The notes under the pieces were generated by a model. The model did no database searches, was not told where the DNA came from, and saw nothing but the letters and a program-made list of their open reading frames with translations. Source: Rhodospirillaceae bacterium UBA4468 (GTDB lineage: Bacteria; Pseudomonadota; Alphaproteobacteria; Rhodospirillales; Casp-alpha2). From it: DNA of 34,101 bases. The stretch is taken from positions 3,365-37,465 of the forward strand of contig DGOK01000017.1 of assembly GCA_002389385.1 (NCBI GenBank). The letters are read 5' to 3'. The position numbers and the translations under genes were made by a program. Within the stretch, counting starts at the first letter, position 1; every line of letters begins with the position of its first letter. Positions 22,046 to 30,852 of the stretch are shown here, in pieces.

Positions 22046-23368
22046 ATGTACATTTATCAAGAACTCGCAGCACGTGCTGCTGCTGGCAAACCTGTGCGGG
22101 TTGGTCTGATTGGTGCGGGCAAGTTTGGCTCAATGTTTTTATCGCAAATCCCGACAACGCCGGGGCTCGACGTTGCCGTTATTGCTGACCTTAATCCATC
22201 TGGCGCTAAATTGTCCTGCAAGAATATTGGATGGCCGGATGATCTGATTGATAAAACACAATTTATAGATGATGCCATGGCCATGATGCAGGCAGGCGAT
22301 ATTGATGTAGTTGTTGAAGCCACAGGGAACCCGGTTGTGGGCTTAGTGCATGCACGTGAAGCCATTCGCAATGGTATCCATATCGTCATGGTTAATGTTG
22401 AGGCAGACGTTCTTGCGGGCGGCCTGCTTGCAGAAGAAGCGCGCCAAGCTGGTGTGGTGTATTCGATGGCTTATGGTGATCAACCTGCGCTGACGTGTGA
22501 ACTTGTTGAATGGGCGCGTGCCACAGGATTTGACGTTGTTGCTGCGGGTAAGGGAACTAAGTACCTGGCCGAATATCATGCTTCAACGCCGGATACGGTG
22601 TGGGATTATTATGGCATGACATCTGAACAAGCTGCGGCTGCAGGTATGAACAGTCAGATGTTTAACAGCTTTCTGGACGGCACTAAGTCTGCACTTGAGA
22701 TGGCGGCGATTGCCAACGGGACAGGTCTGACGCCGCCACCTGATGGGCTGATGTTCCCGCCTGCAGGGATGGATGATCTCGCCCAGGTTTTACGTCCAAA
22801 ATCTGATGGCGGGCAGTTACATCACAAAGGTCAGGTTGAGGTTGTCTCGTCTCTCGAACGTGATGGACGCCCGGTCTTTAAAGATCTTCGTTGGGGTGTC
22901 TATGTCGTGATCGAAGCGCCAAATGATTATGCTGCTGGCTGCTTTCGTCAGTACGGCATGAATACGGATTCAACAGGACGTTACTCGGCAATGTATAAGC
23001 CATTCCACTTGATTGGATTAGAACTCAATATCTCTATCCTTTCTGCGGCACTTTTGAACAAGCCCACAGGGATAACAGAAGGCTTCCGTGGAGACGTCGT
23101 CGCAACAGCTAAGCGAGACTTGAAGGCTGGCGAAATACTTGATGGTGAAGGTGGATTTACTGTGTGGGGTAAGCTTTATCCTGCAGATCAATCTTTGCTT
23201 TTGGGTGGGCTGCCGATTGGTTTGGCGCACAAGGTAAAACTAAAATCAAATATTGCCGTAGGCCAACCTGTTCGTTGGCAGGATGTTGATGTTGATGAAA
23301 CGCTTGAGGCTGTAAAAATTCGCCGCGAAATGGAAGCGAAGTTCCGAGTGCCGGTTGCCGCCGAGTAG
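22046..23368 (+). CDS. NAD(P)-dependent oxidoreductase with C-terminal SAF domain
   Basis: A 440-residue protein of the homoserine-dehydrogenase-like/SAF family. The N-terminal Rossmann motif VGLIGAGKFG (19-28) is followed by VVVEATGNP (88-96) as in Gfo/Idh- or homoserine dehydrogenase-type enzymes. The C-terminal part has the SAF pattern ATAKRDLKAGEILDGEGG (about 351-368) and LPIGLAHKVKLKSNIAVGQPVRW. GCGGAG precedes the ATG. Related proteins occur in carbohydrate and carboxylate degradation clusters and are thought to oxidise or rearrange small hydroxy compounds; no exact reaction can be given. It is co-transcribed with the PhyH dioxygenase and ends 6 bases from the convergent kinase gene. 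Confidence 0.83.
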   Translation: MYIYQELAARAAAGKPVRVGLIGAGKFGSMFLSQIPTTPGLDVAVIADLNPSGAKLSCKNIGWPDDLIDKTQFIDDAMAMMQAGDIDVVVEATGNPVVGLVHAREAIRNGIHIVMVNVEADVLAGGLLAEEARQAGVVYSMAYGDQPALTCELVEWARATGFDVVAAGKGTKYLAEYHASTPDTVWDYYGMTSEQAAAAGMNSQMFNSFLDGTKSALEMAAIANGTGLTPPPDGLMFPPAGMDDLAQVLRPKSDGGQLHHKGQVEVVSSLERDGRPVFKDLRWGVYVVIEAPNDYAAGCFRQYGMNTDSTGRYSAMYKPFHLIGLELNISILSAALLNKPTGITEGFRGDVVATAKRDLKAGEILDGEGGFTVWGKLYPADQSLLLGGLPIGLAHKVKLKSNIAVGQPVRWQDVDVDETLEAVKIRREMEAKFRVPVAAE

Positions 23369-23374
23369 ATACGT

Positions 23375-26050
23375 CTATAAATTGGCTGTTGGATTTTCGA
23401 GACTTAGACGGAAGAAATTCGTCTTATCCGGCATATGCTCAAGGGTAAGGTTTCCATTCATGGCACGCATAATCGCGAGACTAATGGCGAGGCCAAGACC
23501 TGCGCCATTGTTATTGCCTTCATGAGCTCCACGGGTAAATTTATCAAATATAGATCCTGAGACGTCTGCCGGGACGCCGCCACCATTATCAATGATGTCT
23601 ATGAAGACAGAATTGTTTACACGTTTTGTGCGAACGAAAATTTCTGGCTCAGATGCCGTATTATATTTAACGGCGTTCGAGAGCACATTGATCATGACCT
23701 GACGAAGCCGGTCATCGTTGACCAAAATATCCACAGGTCCTTCATCTAAATCAGTTTTGACGCGAACACCTGCGGTTCGGGTCATGCCGGAAACCGTATC
23801 AAGTGCGGCTTGAACGGCATCATTGGCATCCATTTGCAGGAGCTTGATCTGTGACATGCCCGCTTCTAGTCGGCTGATATCCAAAATTTCATCAAGCAGG
23901 CGTGTGAGGCGAAGGCTCTCGTCCTGAATGATTGAGACAAACCTGGCTTTGTCTGTTTCTGAAATATCTGGATCATTCATGAGGATTTCTGAGAATGAAC
24001 GGATAGATGTCATCGGTGTTCTTAACTCGTGGCTGACCTGGCTTAGAAAGTCATCTTTCTGCGCATCGAGGGTCCTGAGGCGTTCGTTCACAATACGTAA
24101 TTGCTTTGCTGTATTCTGAAGCTCTTCAGACTTTTCTGAAAGTTGCCGCGAGGTTTCGATGAGCTGTTGCGTCTCGTCGGCAATATCGATGAGTTCTGTC
24201 ATGCCGACCGTTTGACGTCCTGCAATACGCGTCACCATGGCATGTGCGGACGCCGCACCAATGGAGCCTGAAAGTTCACGCTCTAGTCGCGCGATCACAG
24301 TATCAGTGGCATGGGGCAAACCTTCTTCTTGTCCTTGTGCATGCGCCATTTCATCGAAAAGTTTGCGCGCTGGCTCAGCCCCTAAAATCCGCTGGGCTAA
24401 AACAAACAAGTCTTCAGAATCTGCAGCAGCATTCGAGAAACTGGATGGTGCACCGCCTGCTGATCTGAAGACGTCAACAAAAAGTGTGCTTTGAAGATGT
24501 TCAAGCGCGTTGTTCTGTGTCAGCCCTGAGATCAGAATGAATGCGAGGGCGTTGCACCCAACACTCCAAACCACGGCATGGACGAGGGGGTCCATATCTG
24601 TCAGCCCGAACAAAGCTTGAGGGCGGAGCACTTCAATCCCCCAAAGTCCATATTCAATGGCGTCAGCACTCAAGATAAAGTCGCCGCCAAAGCTCGGGAG
24701 AAATAGTGTGTATACCCAAAATACAAATCCGATAAGAAGGCCTGAAATTGCACCGGCCCGTGTGGCGCCGCGCCAAAATACGCCGCCTAATAAACTCGGT
24801 AAGAACTGGGCAACGCCAACAAAAGCGATCAAGCCAATCGCGGCCAGCGCATCTGATCCGCCGCTGACGTAGAAGTATAAAAACCCAAGAGCAAGAATAA
24901 GCCCGATACTGATGCGCCGCGATGTGAGTAATAAGCTTCGAACATCGCCGCTTACTTCTTTACTGGCAGGGATCAGACGGAGCGCGACCGGCATAACAAT
25001 ATGGTTCGAGACCATCGTAGAAACAGCAATGGCTGCCAGGATCACCATTGATGTTGCAGAAGAGAAACCACCTAAGAAGGCAAGCAGAACCAGTTCGTTC
25101 TGTTGCTTGGCGAGGGGCAGTGTCAGTACATACAAATCCGGGTTTGAGCCCGCAGGCATGACATCCAGGCCAACCAGGGCAATCGGCATGATAAATAATG
25201 TCATCCCAAAAAGATAAAGTGGGAATAACCATGATGCTGTGGCGAGGTGGCGTTCTTCAATGTTCTCGACAACGGTGACCTGGAATTGTCGCGGCAAGCA
25301 AATGATAGCGGTTGCCGAGAGGAACATCAGCGTAGCCCATCTTGGGCCAAAGATATCGCCGCTTCCGCGGATGGCTTCGATGGTTACATCGTCAAAGATG
25401 TCGCCTAAGCCGTCGGCCACGCTATAGGTCGCAAAAATACCCACAGCGAGGAGGGCACATAATTTTACGATGGCCTCCACAGCGATGGCAGCAACAACAC
25501 CATGATGTCGTTCATTCGCATCAAGGTTCCGCGTACCAAAAAGGATTGTGAAAAGTGCCATGCCGGCAGCAATCCAGAACGCGGTGGTAATGCCGTCGGC
25601 TTCGCCTGCAATGACTTGATAGCTGCGGGTAACCGATTGCAGTTGAAGTGCGATATAGGGTGTAGTCGCAATAACAGCGATGACTGTAACGATAACAGCG
25701 AGGCTAGGGCTTTTGCCGTAACGAGATGAAATAAGATCGGCAATGGATGTTATTTTATGTGCGCGACCAATGCGAACGAGTTTCCTGAGCAGCCACCACC
25801 ATCCGACAAACACAAGTGTTGGGCCGAGATAGATTGTGATGAACTCAAGACCGTTTCGTGCTGCTGAACCGACAGCCCCATAAAACGTCCAGGATGTGCA
25901 GTATACGGATATTGATAGGGTGTAAACGACGGGAGAATGGAGCCAGCCAATTGGTTTTTTTCTTGTCCGCCGATCAACAATAAACGCAATCGAAAACAAA
26001 AGGATAACGTAACCGATACATGCCGCTAGAAGGACGTTAACGGATAGCAT
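23375..26050 (-). CDS. Na+/solute symporter-sensor histidine kinase
   Basis: An 891-residue fusion. Residues 1 to about 510 form a sodium:solute symporter (SSS) domain with about 13 membrane segments and the typical SVYCTSWTFYGAVGSA (47-62). A linker (about 520-665) with a coiled-coil stretch (TQQLIETSRQLSEKSEELQ) leads to the kinase: phosphoacceptor H674 in SHELRTP, N-box NVLSN (788-792), G1 DNGGGVP (821-827) and G2 GAGLGLAIS (849-857). No PAS domain is obvious and no receiver domain is attached. The family (CbrA-like) senses or couples solute flux to signalling. The ATG overlaps the stop of the small membrane protein gene (TAATG). The likely partner is the receiver protein encoded two genes upstream. 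Solute unknown. Confidence 0.92.
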   Translation of the reverse strand: MLSVNVLLAACIGYVILLFSIAFIVDRRTRKKPIGWLHSPVVYTLSISVYCTSWTFYGAVGSAARNGLEFITIYLGPTLVFVGWWWLLRKLVRIGRAHKITSIADLISSRYGKSPSLAVIVTVIAVIATTPYIALQLQSVTRSYQVIAGEADGITTAFWIAAGMALFTILFGTRNLDANERHHGVVAAIAVEAIVKLCALLAVGIFATYSVADGLGDIFDDVTIEAIRGSGDIFGPRWATLMFLSATAIICLPRQFQVTVVENIEERHLATASWLFPLYLFGMTLFIMPIALVGLDVMPAGSNPDLYVLTLPLAKQQNELVLLAFLGGFSSATSMVILAAIAVSTMVSNHIVMPVALRLIPASKEVSGDVRSLLLTSRRISIGLILALGFLYFYVSGGSDALAAIGLIAFVGVAQFLPSLLGGVFWRGATRAGAISGLLIGFVFWVYTLFLPSFGGDFILSADAIEYGLWGIEVLRPQALFGLTDMDPLVHAVVWSVGCNALAFILISGLTQNNALEHLQSTLFVDVFRSAGGAPSSFSNAAADSEDLFVLAQRILGAEPARKLFDEMAHAQGQEEGLPHATDTVIARLERELSGSIGAASAHAMVTRIAGRQTVGMTELIDIADETQQLIETSRQLSEKSEELQNTAKQLRIVNERLRTLDAQKDDFLSQVSHELRTPMTSIRSFSEILMNDPDISETDKARFVSIIQDESLRLTRLLDEILDISRLEAGMSQIKLLQMDANDAVQAALDTVSGMTRTAGVRVKTDLDEGPVDILVNDDRLRQVMINVLSNAVKYNTASEPEIFVRTKRVNNSVFIDIIDNGGGVPADVSGSIFDKFTRGAHEGNNNGAGLGLAISLAIMRAMNGNLTLEHMPDKTNFFRLSLENPTANL

Positions 26051-26322
26051 TAAAGATTGTTCTCAGGATTACTGGGCTGAACATCTCTGTCGTTATCGCG
26101 CAATGGCCTCGAAAGTATTGCAGCGCTGACGATCAACACGGCCCATATGAGAAACACGTAAAGCACAGGGATTGGAATGCCGCCGAATTTACTATCGACC
26201 AAAGAAATGCCAATGATCGGCGGCATCAGCAGGACAGCGCCGACAATCAAAAGTATTATTGAACGATCAAGCGTCTTGCGACGTGGAGGTCGTAAGTTTT
26301 CAGGCTTAATCTTGTCCGACAT
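26050..26322 (-). CDS. Small two-helix membrane protein, probable kinase/symporter accessory
   Basis: A 90-residue protein with a basic N-terminus (RPPRRKT), two hydrophobic helices (about 20-38 and 49-71; IILLIVGAVLLMPPIIGISL and VLYVFLIWAVLIVSAAIL) and a polar tail. It is placed between the response regulator (17-base overlap with its end) and the symporter-kinase (TAATG overlap), so all three are tightly coupled. Its layout resembles the small accessory subunits found beside some SSS symporters (DUF485/DUF4212-like), but I cannot confirm the family. The start at 26322 is chosen over an upstream ATG (26364) because the shorter overlap and AAAGAG site are better. Confidence 0.7.
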   Translation of the reverse strand: MSDKIKPENLRPPRRKTLDRSIILLIVGAVLLMPPIIGISLVDSKFGGIPIPVLYVFLIWAVLIVSAAILSRPLRDNDRDVQPSNPENNL

Positions 26323-26683
26323 TTGCAAGCTCTTTAACGGCGGCGATGAGGTCAGCATTTGCAAATGGCTTCGTCATAAAACGATCAGCCCCGCAACGGG
26401 CAGCCATTTCACGGTCTTCTCGCTGCCCTTTTGCCGTAAGCATAAGAATTGGTAGTTTTGCTGTCCGTGCATCATCACGCAGCTGTCGTAAAACCTCGTA
26501 GCCATCAAGTTCTGGCAGCATGACATCAAGGATGAGTGCATCTGGTGGGGCGCTGAGCGCATGGTTGAGCGCCTGGCGTCCGTTTATTTCAACCGACACT
26601 TCAAAGCCTGATTTTTCTAACAGGAACGTGAGCGACTCCACGATATGTGGTTCATCCTCTACTAAGAGAATACGCTTTGCCAT
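26306..26683 (-). CDS. Single-domain response regulator (receiver only)
   Basis: A 125-residue CheY-like receiver with no output domain. Acidic pocket in LLVEDEPH (about 6-13), phosphoacceptor Asp in LILDVMLPELDGYE (about 49-62), Thr in MLTAKG (about 80-85) and Lys in TKPF are all present. The start at 26683 is used because the sequence there begins as receivers do (MAKRILLVEDE) with GGGGAGG upstream; the frame is open 26 more codons without a site. It is co-encoded with the symporter-kinase, so it is the likely phosphate acceptor, passing the signal by protein contact, since it has no DNA-binding domain. Confidence 0.9.
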   Translation of the reverse strand: MAKRILLVEDEPHIVESLTFLLEKSGFEVSVEINGRQALNHALSAPPDALILDVMLPELDGYEVLRQLRDDARTAKLPILMLTAKGQREDREMAARCGADRFMTKPFANADLIAAVKELANVGQD

Positions 26684-26732
26684 ATTCCGATGTCCTCCCC
26701 TGCGTGATCTCTTGTTGGATCCCGTCCAGGTA

Positions 26733-26761
26733 ATTAAAACGCAAATGAATGATCGCTGCAA
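26733..26761 (-). promoter_or_regulatory. Candidate promoter of response regulator operon
   Basis: On the minus strand TTGCAG (26756-26761), a 17-base spacer and TTTAAT (26733-26738) lie about 50 bases before the receiver gene start, suggesting the three-gene signalling operon can be transcribed independently of the XRE gene upstream. Confidence 0.5.
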
Positions 26762-26789
26762 ACCTACTGTCAGTTAATACGTCATGATT

Positions 26790-28184
26790 TTAGTCAGCAA
26801 GCAGGTCTTCAACACGGTGGACGCAGGTGCGGCGCGGGCAAAGACGGCAGCTTGGCCCGACTTCTTCTACAGGCGAAGAGTGATCGGGTGCGTATATTGT
26901 ATGTGCTGCATCGGCTTCGCTCATCGCGATCATATCCGTCAGATAATGCCGCGGCTTACCAAAGCCAGTGGTCCCTGTGTTGCGTGCACGTGCAACAAAG
27001 ATGAAGCGTGCGCCCCAGGGAAACAAAGCGCGTTGGCGGATAAAGGCTTCGGGTGATTGTTGCGCACGGTAAAGCACCCAAAGCGGGCAGGCACTTGAGT
27101 ACTTAGGGATATTCAAGCCCTCCACACCAAGGGCTTCGACGGTTGTGCCGGCTGCGTTGGCGCGAAAGTAGCCGATTTTGGGGATGTTTTCGCCGGGCGG
27201 TAAAGCGTTGAGGCGGCGGCATACGGCGTCTACATCAGAAGAAAAGGCTTCGGCCAATGCCTCCACATCGTAACGAAGTTCAATCGCTTTTTTTGTAAAT
27301 GAATTCATCGGCATCAAGATTGCGCCGGCGGCATAATCTGAAAGGGCCCGGCGTGCACGGTCCCGTGCACTGGCAGTCTCGATGGTAGGATGACTTTTTA
27401 TGACGGCATCGATGACATCGCCCAGGCGTTCTTCTGATAATGCGCGGGCTTTCTCTCGGCGCGATACCGGGAGTGGGTCATTGGTTTTGAATTTCAATTC
27501 CCGCGTTGCCCGTTCTATGACTTCAAAATGATTGTCATACGCGTTGAGTAATGATTCGACTTCATCGGTTGGCGTAAGGATGTGCTCCGCATGTTCGGAC
27601 TTATCGAGATATGCTGCCAAAGCTTCGCCGACATTCGATAGAACTCCGATCTCTTCATGAATAATGTTGTTGAACCGGTCTCGGCGTTCAGAGGATATGT
27701 CGGGATACTCGACCAGAATATCTGAAACTGAACGTATCACAGAGACACGTGTTAGCATTCTGTGCACTTCTTCGCCTAGGAATGGGTCGTTCGAGAGGCG
27801 ATCAGATAAAGATTGAACAGCGTTCCGTGCGTCGCGTTCAGAACGGGCAAGTGTGGCAATCGCTTTTGCCCATCCAGGAAAGCGGCCGATAAGCTCACCG
27901 GTACGGCTTTCTTCAATGCCACTGCCCTCTAAAGGTCCGAGATGCGCGACTTCTGAAAGTGTCGAGAGTAACCGTCGTTCGGTAATGTCATCCAAGGAAT
28001 TCAGAGACAATTCCAAGGCATCGGCAATTTTTTTTAGCAACGTTCCAGCGATGCGCCGCTTATTCCATTCAATCAAATTCAAGTAAGATGCAGAGATACC
28101 GATTTTCTTTGCCAGATCAGATTGTGTCGTCCCCATTTCCCGGCGTCTTTGCCGGATACGTGTGCCAAGAATGATCTCATTCAT
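26790..28184 (-). CDS. XRE-family regulator, ScfR/RamB-like with DUF2083 C-terminus
   Basis: A 464-residue regulator. The N-terminal XRE helix-turn-helix (about 8-62) contains TTQSDLAKKIGISASYLNLIE. The middle region carries the part following the IrrE/M78 peptidase helix (ALSDYAAGAILMP, about 289-301), but the zinc-binding H-E-x-x-H that should precede it is absent. The C-terminus has a Cys cluster, C446-x-x-C449-x4-C454-x-H456, typical of the short-chain fatty acyl regulator family (DUF2083), which controls glyoxylate/methylcitrate-type genes in response to acyl-CoA in relatives. It is divergent from the Liv importer operon and upstream of the signalling operon. Target not fixed; weak ribosome site (GGGG). 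Confidence 0.85.
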   Translation of the reverse strand: MNEIILGTRIRQRRREMGTTQSDLAKKIGISASYLNLIEWNKRRIAGTLLKKIADALELSLNSLDDITERRLLSTLSEVAHLGPLEGSGIEESRTGELIGRFPGWAKAIATLARSERDARNAVQSLSDRLSNDPFLGEEVHRMLTRVSVIRSVSDILVEYPDISSERRDRFNNIIHEEIGVLSNVGEALAAYLDKSEHAEHILTPTDEVESLLNAYDNHFEVIERATRELKFKTNDPLPVSRREKARALSEERLGDVIDAVIKSHPTIETASARDRARRALSDYAAGAILMPMNSFTKKAIELRYDVEALAEAFSSDVDAVCRRLNALPPGENIPKIGYFRANAAGTTVEALGVEGLNIPKYSSACPLWVLYRAQQSPEAFIRQRALFPWGARFIFVARARNTGTTGFGKPRHYLTDMIAMSEADAAHTIYAPDHSSPVEEVGPSCRLCPRRTCVHRVEDLLAD

Positions 28185-28207
28185 GATAGTGCCCCAGATG
28201 GAATTGT

Positions 28208-28234
28208 ATAGAAATTGACAAATTAATAGAAATT
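28208..28234. promoter_or_regulatory. Direct repeat in XRE/Liv divergent promoter region
   Basis: ATAGAAATT occurs at 28208-28216 and again at 28226-28234, 18 bases apart, overlapping a TTGACA element (28215-28220) on the plus strand in an AT-rich 223-base gap. A second feature, CGCCT-N10-AGGCG, lies downstream of 28330. These are candidate binding sites for the XRE regulator; the -10 is unclear. Confidence 0.35.
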
Positions 28235-28407
28235 TTATTCAATAAATTTACAAAAAAATCATTCAAAGTCAATTACTTATTGATTTCTTCACTAAAGTAG
28301 CTATTTGTGGAGTGTCAAAAAAACGCCTTTAGTAAATTAGGCGAAGAGCGCGCAAAGAGGCTATGCCCGCCGCGTCTATATGAAATCAATATTGGGAGAC
28401 ATCTTAA

Positions 28408-29751
28408 ATGAGTAAGTTTAAAATCAATCGCCGTACGCTATTGAAGGGTTCAGCTGCCCTTGGTGTCGGCCTCGCTACACCAACTATTTTCTCAAGCAAA
28501 GCATGGGCTGCTGGTTATACGAACGAGCCAAAGGGCAGCACTGTAACTTTCGGTTTTAACGTTCCTCAAACCGGCGCGTATGCCGATGAAGGTGCTGACG
28601 AACTCCGCGCTTATGAGCTTGCTGTTGAGCATATCAACGGTGGTGGTGATGGTGGAATGTTGAACACATTCTCATCAAAGGAACTCAAAGGTAACGGCAT
28701 TAACGGAAAGAAAGTTGTTTTCGTTACGGGTGATACACAGACCAAGTCAGACGCTGCACGTGCAAGTGCCAAGCGTATGATTGAAAAAGACGGCGCTATC
28801 ATGATTACTGGTGGTTCTTCTTCTGGTGTTGCTATCGCTGTCCAAGGCTTGTGTCAGGATGCGGGCGTTATCTTCATGGCAGGATTGACGCACTCGAACG
28901 ATACAACGGGTAAAGACAAACGTGCCAACGGTTTCCGTCACTTCTTCAACACTGAAATGACAGGTGCTGCACTTGGTCCCGTGCTTAAGAACGCATTTGG
29001 TGCTGATCGTACAGCATATCACCTCACGGCTGATTACACTTGGGGTTGGAGCCAGGAAGGTTCTATCAAGAAGTACACTGAGCAAATCGGTTGGAAAACT
29101 GCTGCAGCTGTTCGCACACCACTTGGTGCCGGTGACTTCTCTCAGTACATCACGCCTGTGCTTAACTCTGGTGCCGATGTTTTGGTTCTGAACCATTATG
29201 GTCGCGACATGGTCAACTCTTTGACCCAAGCGGTTCAGTTTGGTCTTCGTGACAAGCAAGTGAACGGCAAAGACTTTGCGATCGTCGTTCCACTTTATAG
29301 CCGTTTGATGGCTCAAGGTGCTGGCGAAAACGTTAAGGGCATCTTTGGTTCAACGAACTGGCACTGGTCACTTCAGGACGAAGGTTCAAAAGCGTTTGTG
29401 AAGTCCTTCGGTCAGAAGTACGGCTTCCCACCAAGTCAGGCTGCGCACACAACATACTGTCAGGCACTGCTCTATGCAGATGCATGTCAGCGCGCTGGAA
29501 CGTTTATGCCATCGGGCGTAGGCGCTGCTCTCGAAGGCTTCAAGTTTGATGGCCTTGGCAACGGTCCAACGGAATACCGTGCTGAAGATCATCAGTGCTT
29601 TAAAGACGTCCTCGTTGTGAAGGGTAAAGAAAACCCAACATCTAAGTATGACGTTCTTGAAGTTGTTGAAGTGACTCCACGTTCACAGGTTGAATATCCA
29701 GCAAGCTTGCTGGGTGGTGAACTTGGTCCTTACAACAACGGAAGTGCATAA
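28408..29751 (+). CDS. Liv-type ABC importer substrate-binding protein, Tat-exported
   Basis: A 447-residue periplasmic binding protein of the branched-chain amino acid/amide (Peripla_BP_6) class. The N-terminus has a twin-arginine signal (INRRTLLKG, R8-R9) with cleavage probably near KAWAAG (31-36). The mature protein starts with VTFGFNVPQTGAYADEGADEL, as in LivK-like receptors, and is about 70 residues longer than the usual LivK. GGGAGAC precedes the ATG. It is first in a five-gene importer operon and a perfect hairpin follows it, which would favour excess of this protein. The substrate may be an amino acid, amide or small aromatic; not determinable here. Confidence 0.92.
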   Translation: MSKFKINRRTLLKGSAALGVGLATPTIFSSKAWAAGYTNEPKGSTVTFGFNVPQTGAYADEGADELRAYELAVEHINGGGDGGMLNTFSSKELKGNGINGKKVVFVTGDTQTKSDAARASAKRMIEKDGAIMITGGSSSGVAIAVQGLCQDAGVIFMAGLTHSNDTTGKDKRANGFRHFFNTEMTGAALGPVLKNAFGADRTAYHLTADYTWGWSQEGSIKKYTEQIGWKTAAAVRTPLGAGDFSQYITPVLNSGADVLVLNHYGRDMVNSLTQAVQFGLRDKQVNGKDFAIVVPLYSRLMAQGAGENVKGIFGSTNWHWSLQDEGSKAFVKSFGQKYGFPPSQAAHTTYCQALLYADACQRAGTFMPSGVGAALEGFKFDGLGNGPTEYRAEDHQCFKDVLVVKGKENPTSKYDVLEVVEVTPRSQVEYPASLLGGELGPYNNGSA

Positions 29752-29766
29752 CTTTCCTGTTACGCT

Positions 29767-29800
29767 GCCGACCATCCCAGAATATTTTGGGATGGTCGGC
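29767..29800 (+). promoter_or_regulatory. Perfect intercistronic hairpin after binding-protein gene
   Basis: GCCGACCATCCCA and TGGGATGGTCGGC (13-bp perfect arms) with an 8-base AT loop lie 15 bases after the stop and 20 bases before the permease ATG. There is no T-run, so it should act as an mRNA 3'-end stabiliser or partial attenuator. Confidence 0.8.
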
Positions 29801-29820
29801 TAGCTTCAGAGGCAAAATCA

Positions 29821-30849
29821 ATGGATGCAATATTCTTACAAGTCTTGAACGGCTTGGATAAAGGTGGGGCGTATGCCCTCATCGCACTTGGCCTTACGCT
29901 TATTTTCGGCACCCTTGGTGTCGTTAATTTTGCTCACGGTGCGTTGTTTATGCTGGGTGCGTTTGTCGCCGTAGCATTTAAGTCAATTCTAAGCCTTGAA
30001 CAGGTTACGATAGACCCAACCAGAATGACGGCCTGGGGCACTCCTATGGAGATCCGCCAGCCTTTTGTTGAAGTATGGTTTGGTGATCTTGGTGCAACTG
30101 TTCTCGAGTATTCAGTGCCATTTGCTATTCTGGCAGCTATTCCAACCATGCTCTTCATCGGTCTTGTGATGGAACGTGGATTAATTCAGTTTTTTTATAA
30201 GCGCCCGCATGCAGACCAGATTCTGGTAACATTCGGATTGGCAATTGTTGTTCAAGAAATCATCAAAAGTATCTTTGGCGCGAACCCAATTCCGCAGCCA
30301 GCTCCCGAGATTGCAAAAGGGATGATTGATTTTGGCGTCGCCCTCGGCTTTGACGCAGGTAATGTCGTCTATCCCGCTTGGCGTCTTATATACTTCCTAT
30401 TCTCATTAAGCGTTATTGCCGTTGTGTTCGCGTTCTTGCAGTTCACCACCTTTGGCATGGTTGTTCGTGCTGGTATGGCGGACCGTGAAACGGTGGGGCT
30501 TCTTGGTATTGATATTGACCGGCGGTTCACAATTGTCTTCGGTATTGCGGCGCTTGTCGCCGGTCTTGCGGGCCTCATGTATACACCGATCCTGAGCCCT
30601 GATTATCATATGGGTATGGACTTCCTTGTCCTGAGCTTTGTCGTTGTTGTTGTCGGCGGTATGGGTTCGTTGAGCGGTGCTGTTTTGGCAGGTTTCCTGT
30701 TAGGTATTCTGCAAAGTTTTGCTTCGATGAATGAAGTCAAAGCGATTTTCCCAGGCATTGATCAAATCATCATTTACCTTATTGCTGTCGTTGTTCTGTT
30801 GGTACGCCCTCGCGGTCTGATGGGGCGCAAAGGCGTCATGGAGCATTAA
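29821..30849 (+). CDS. livH: Liv-type ABC importer permease (LivH-like)
   Basis: A 342-residue inner-membrane permease of the LivH family. The start LNGLDKGGAYALIALGLTLIFGTLGVVNFAHG (about 9-40) and the cytoplasmic coupling loop TTFGMVVRAGMADRETVGLLGID (about 209-231) are classic. It is longer than most LivH proteins because of an inserted polar loop after the first helices (about 57-95, with TRMTAWGTPMEIRQ) that should face the periplasm. GAGGC is the ribosome site. It pairs with the next permease to form the channel of the importer. Confidence 0.92.
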   Translation: MDAIFLQVLNGLDKGGAYALIALGLTLIFGTLGVVNFAHGALFMLGAFVAVAFKSILSLEQVTIDPTRMTAWGTPMEIRQPFVEVWFGDLGATVLEYSVPFAILAAIPTMLFIGLVMERGLIQFFYKRPHADQILVTFGLAIVVQEIIKSIFGANPIPQPAPEIAKGMIDFGVALGFDAGNVVYPAWRLIYFLFSLSVIAVVFAFLQFTTFGMVVRAGMADRETVGLLGIDIDRRFTIVFGIAALVAGLAGLMYTPILSPDYHMGMDFLVLSFVVVVVGGMGSLSGAVLAGFLLGILQSFASMNEVKAIFPGIDQIIIYLIAVVVLLVRPRGLMGRKGVMEH

Positions 30850-30852
30850 GCT

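Noticed and set aside
28747..29316. 189-codon minus-strand ORF inside the Liv binding-protein gene
   Set aside because: It lies wholly opposite a well-supported gene, has no family resemblance and is a product of that gene's codon pattern.
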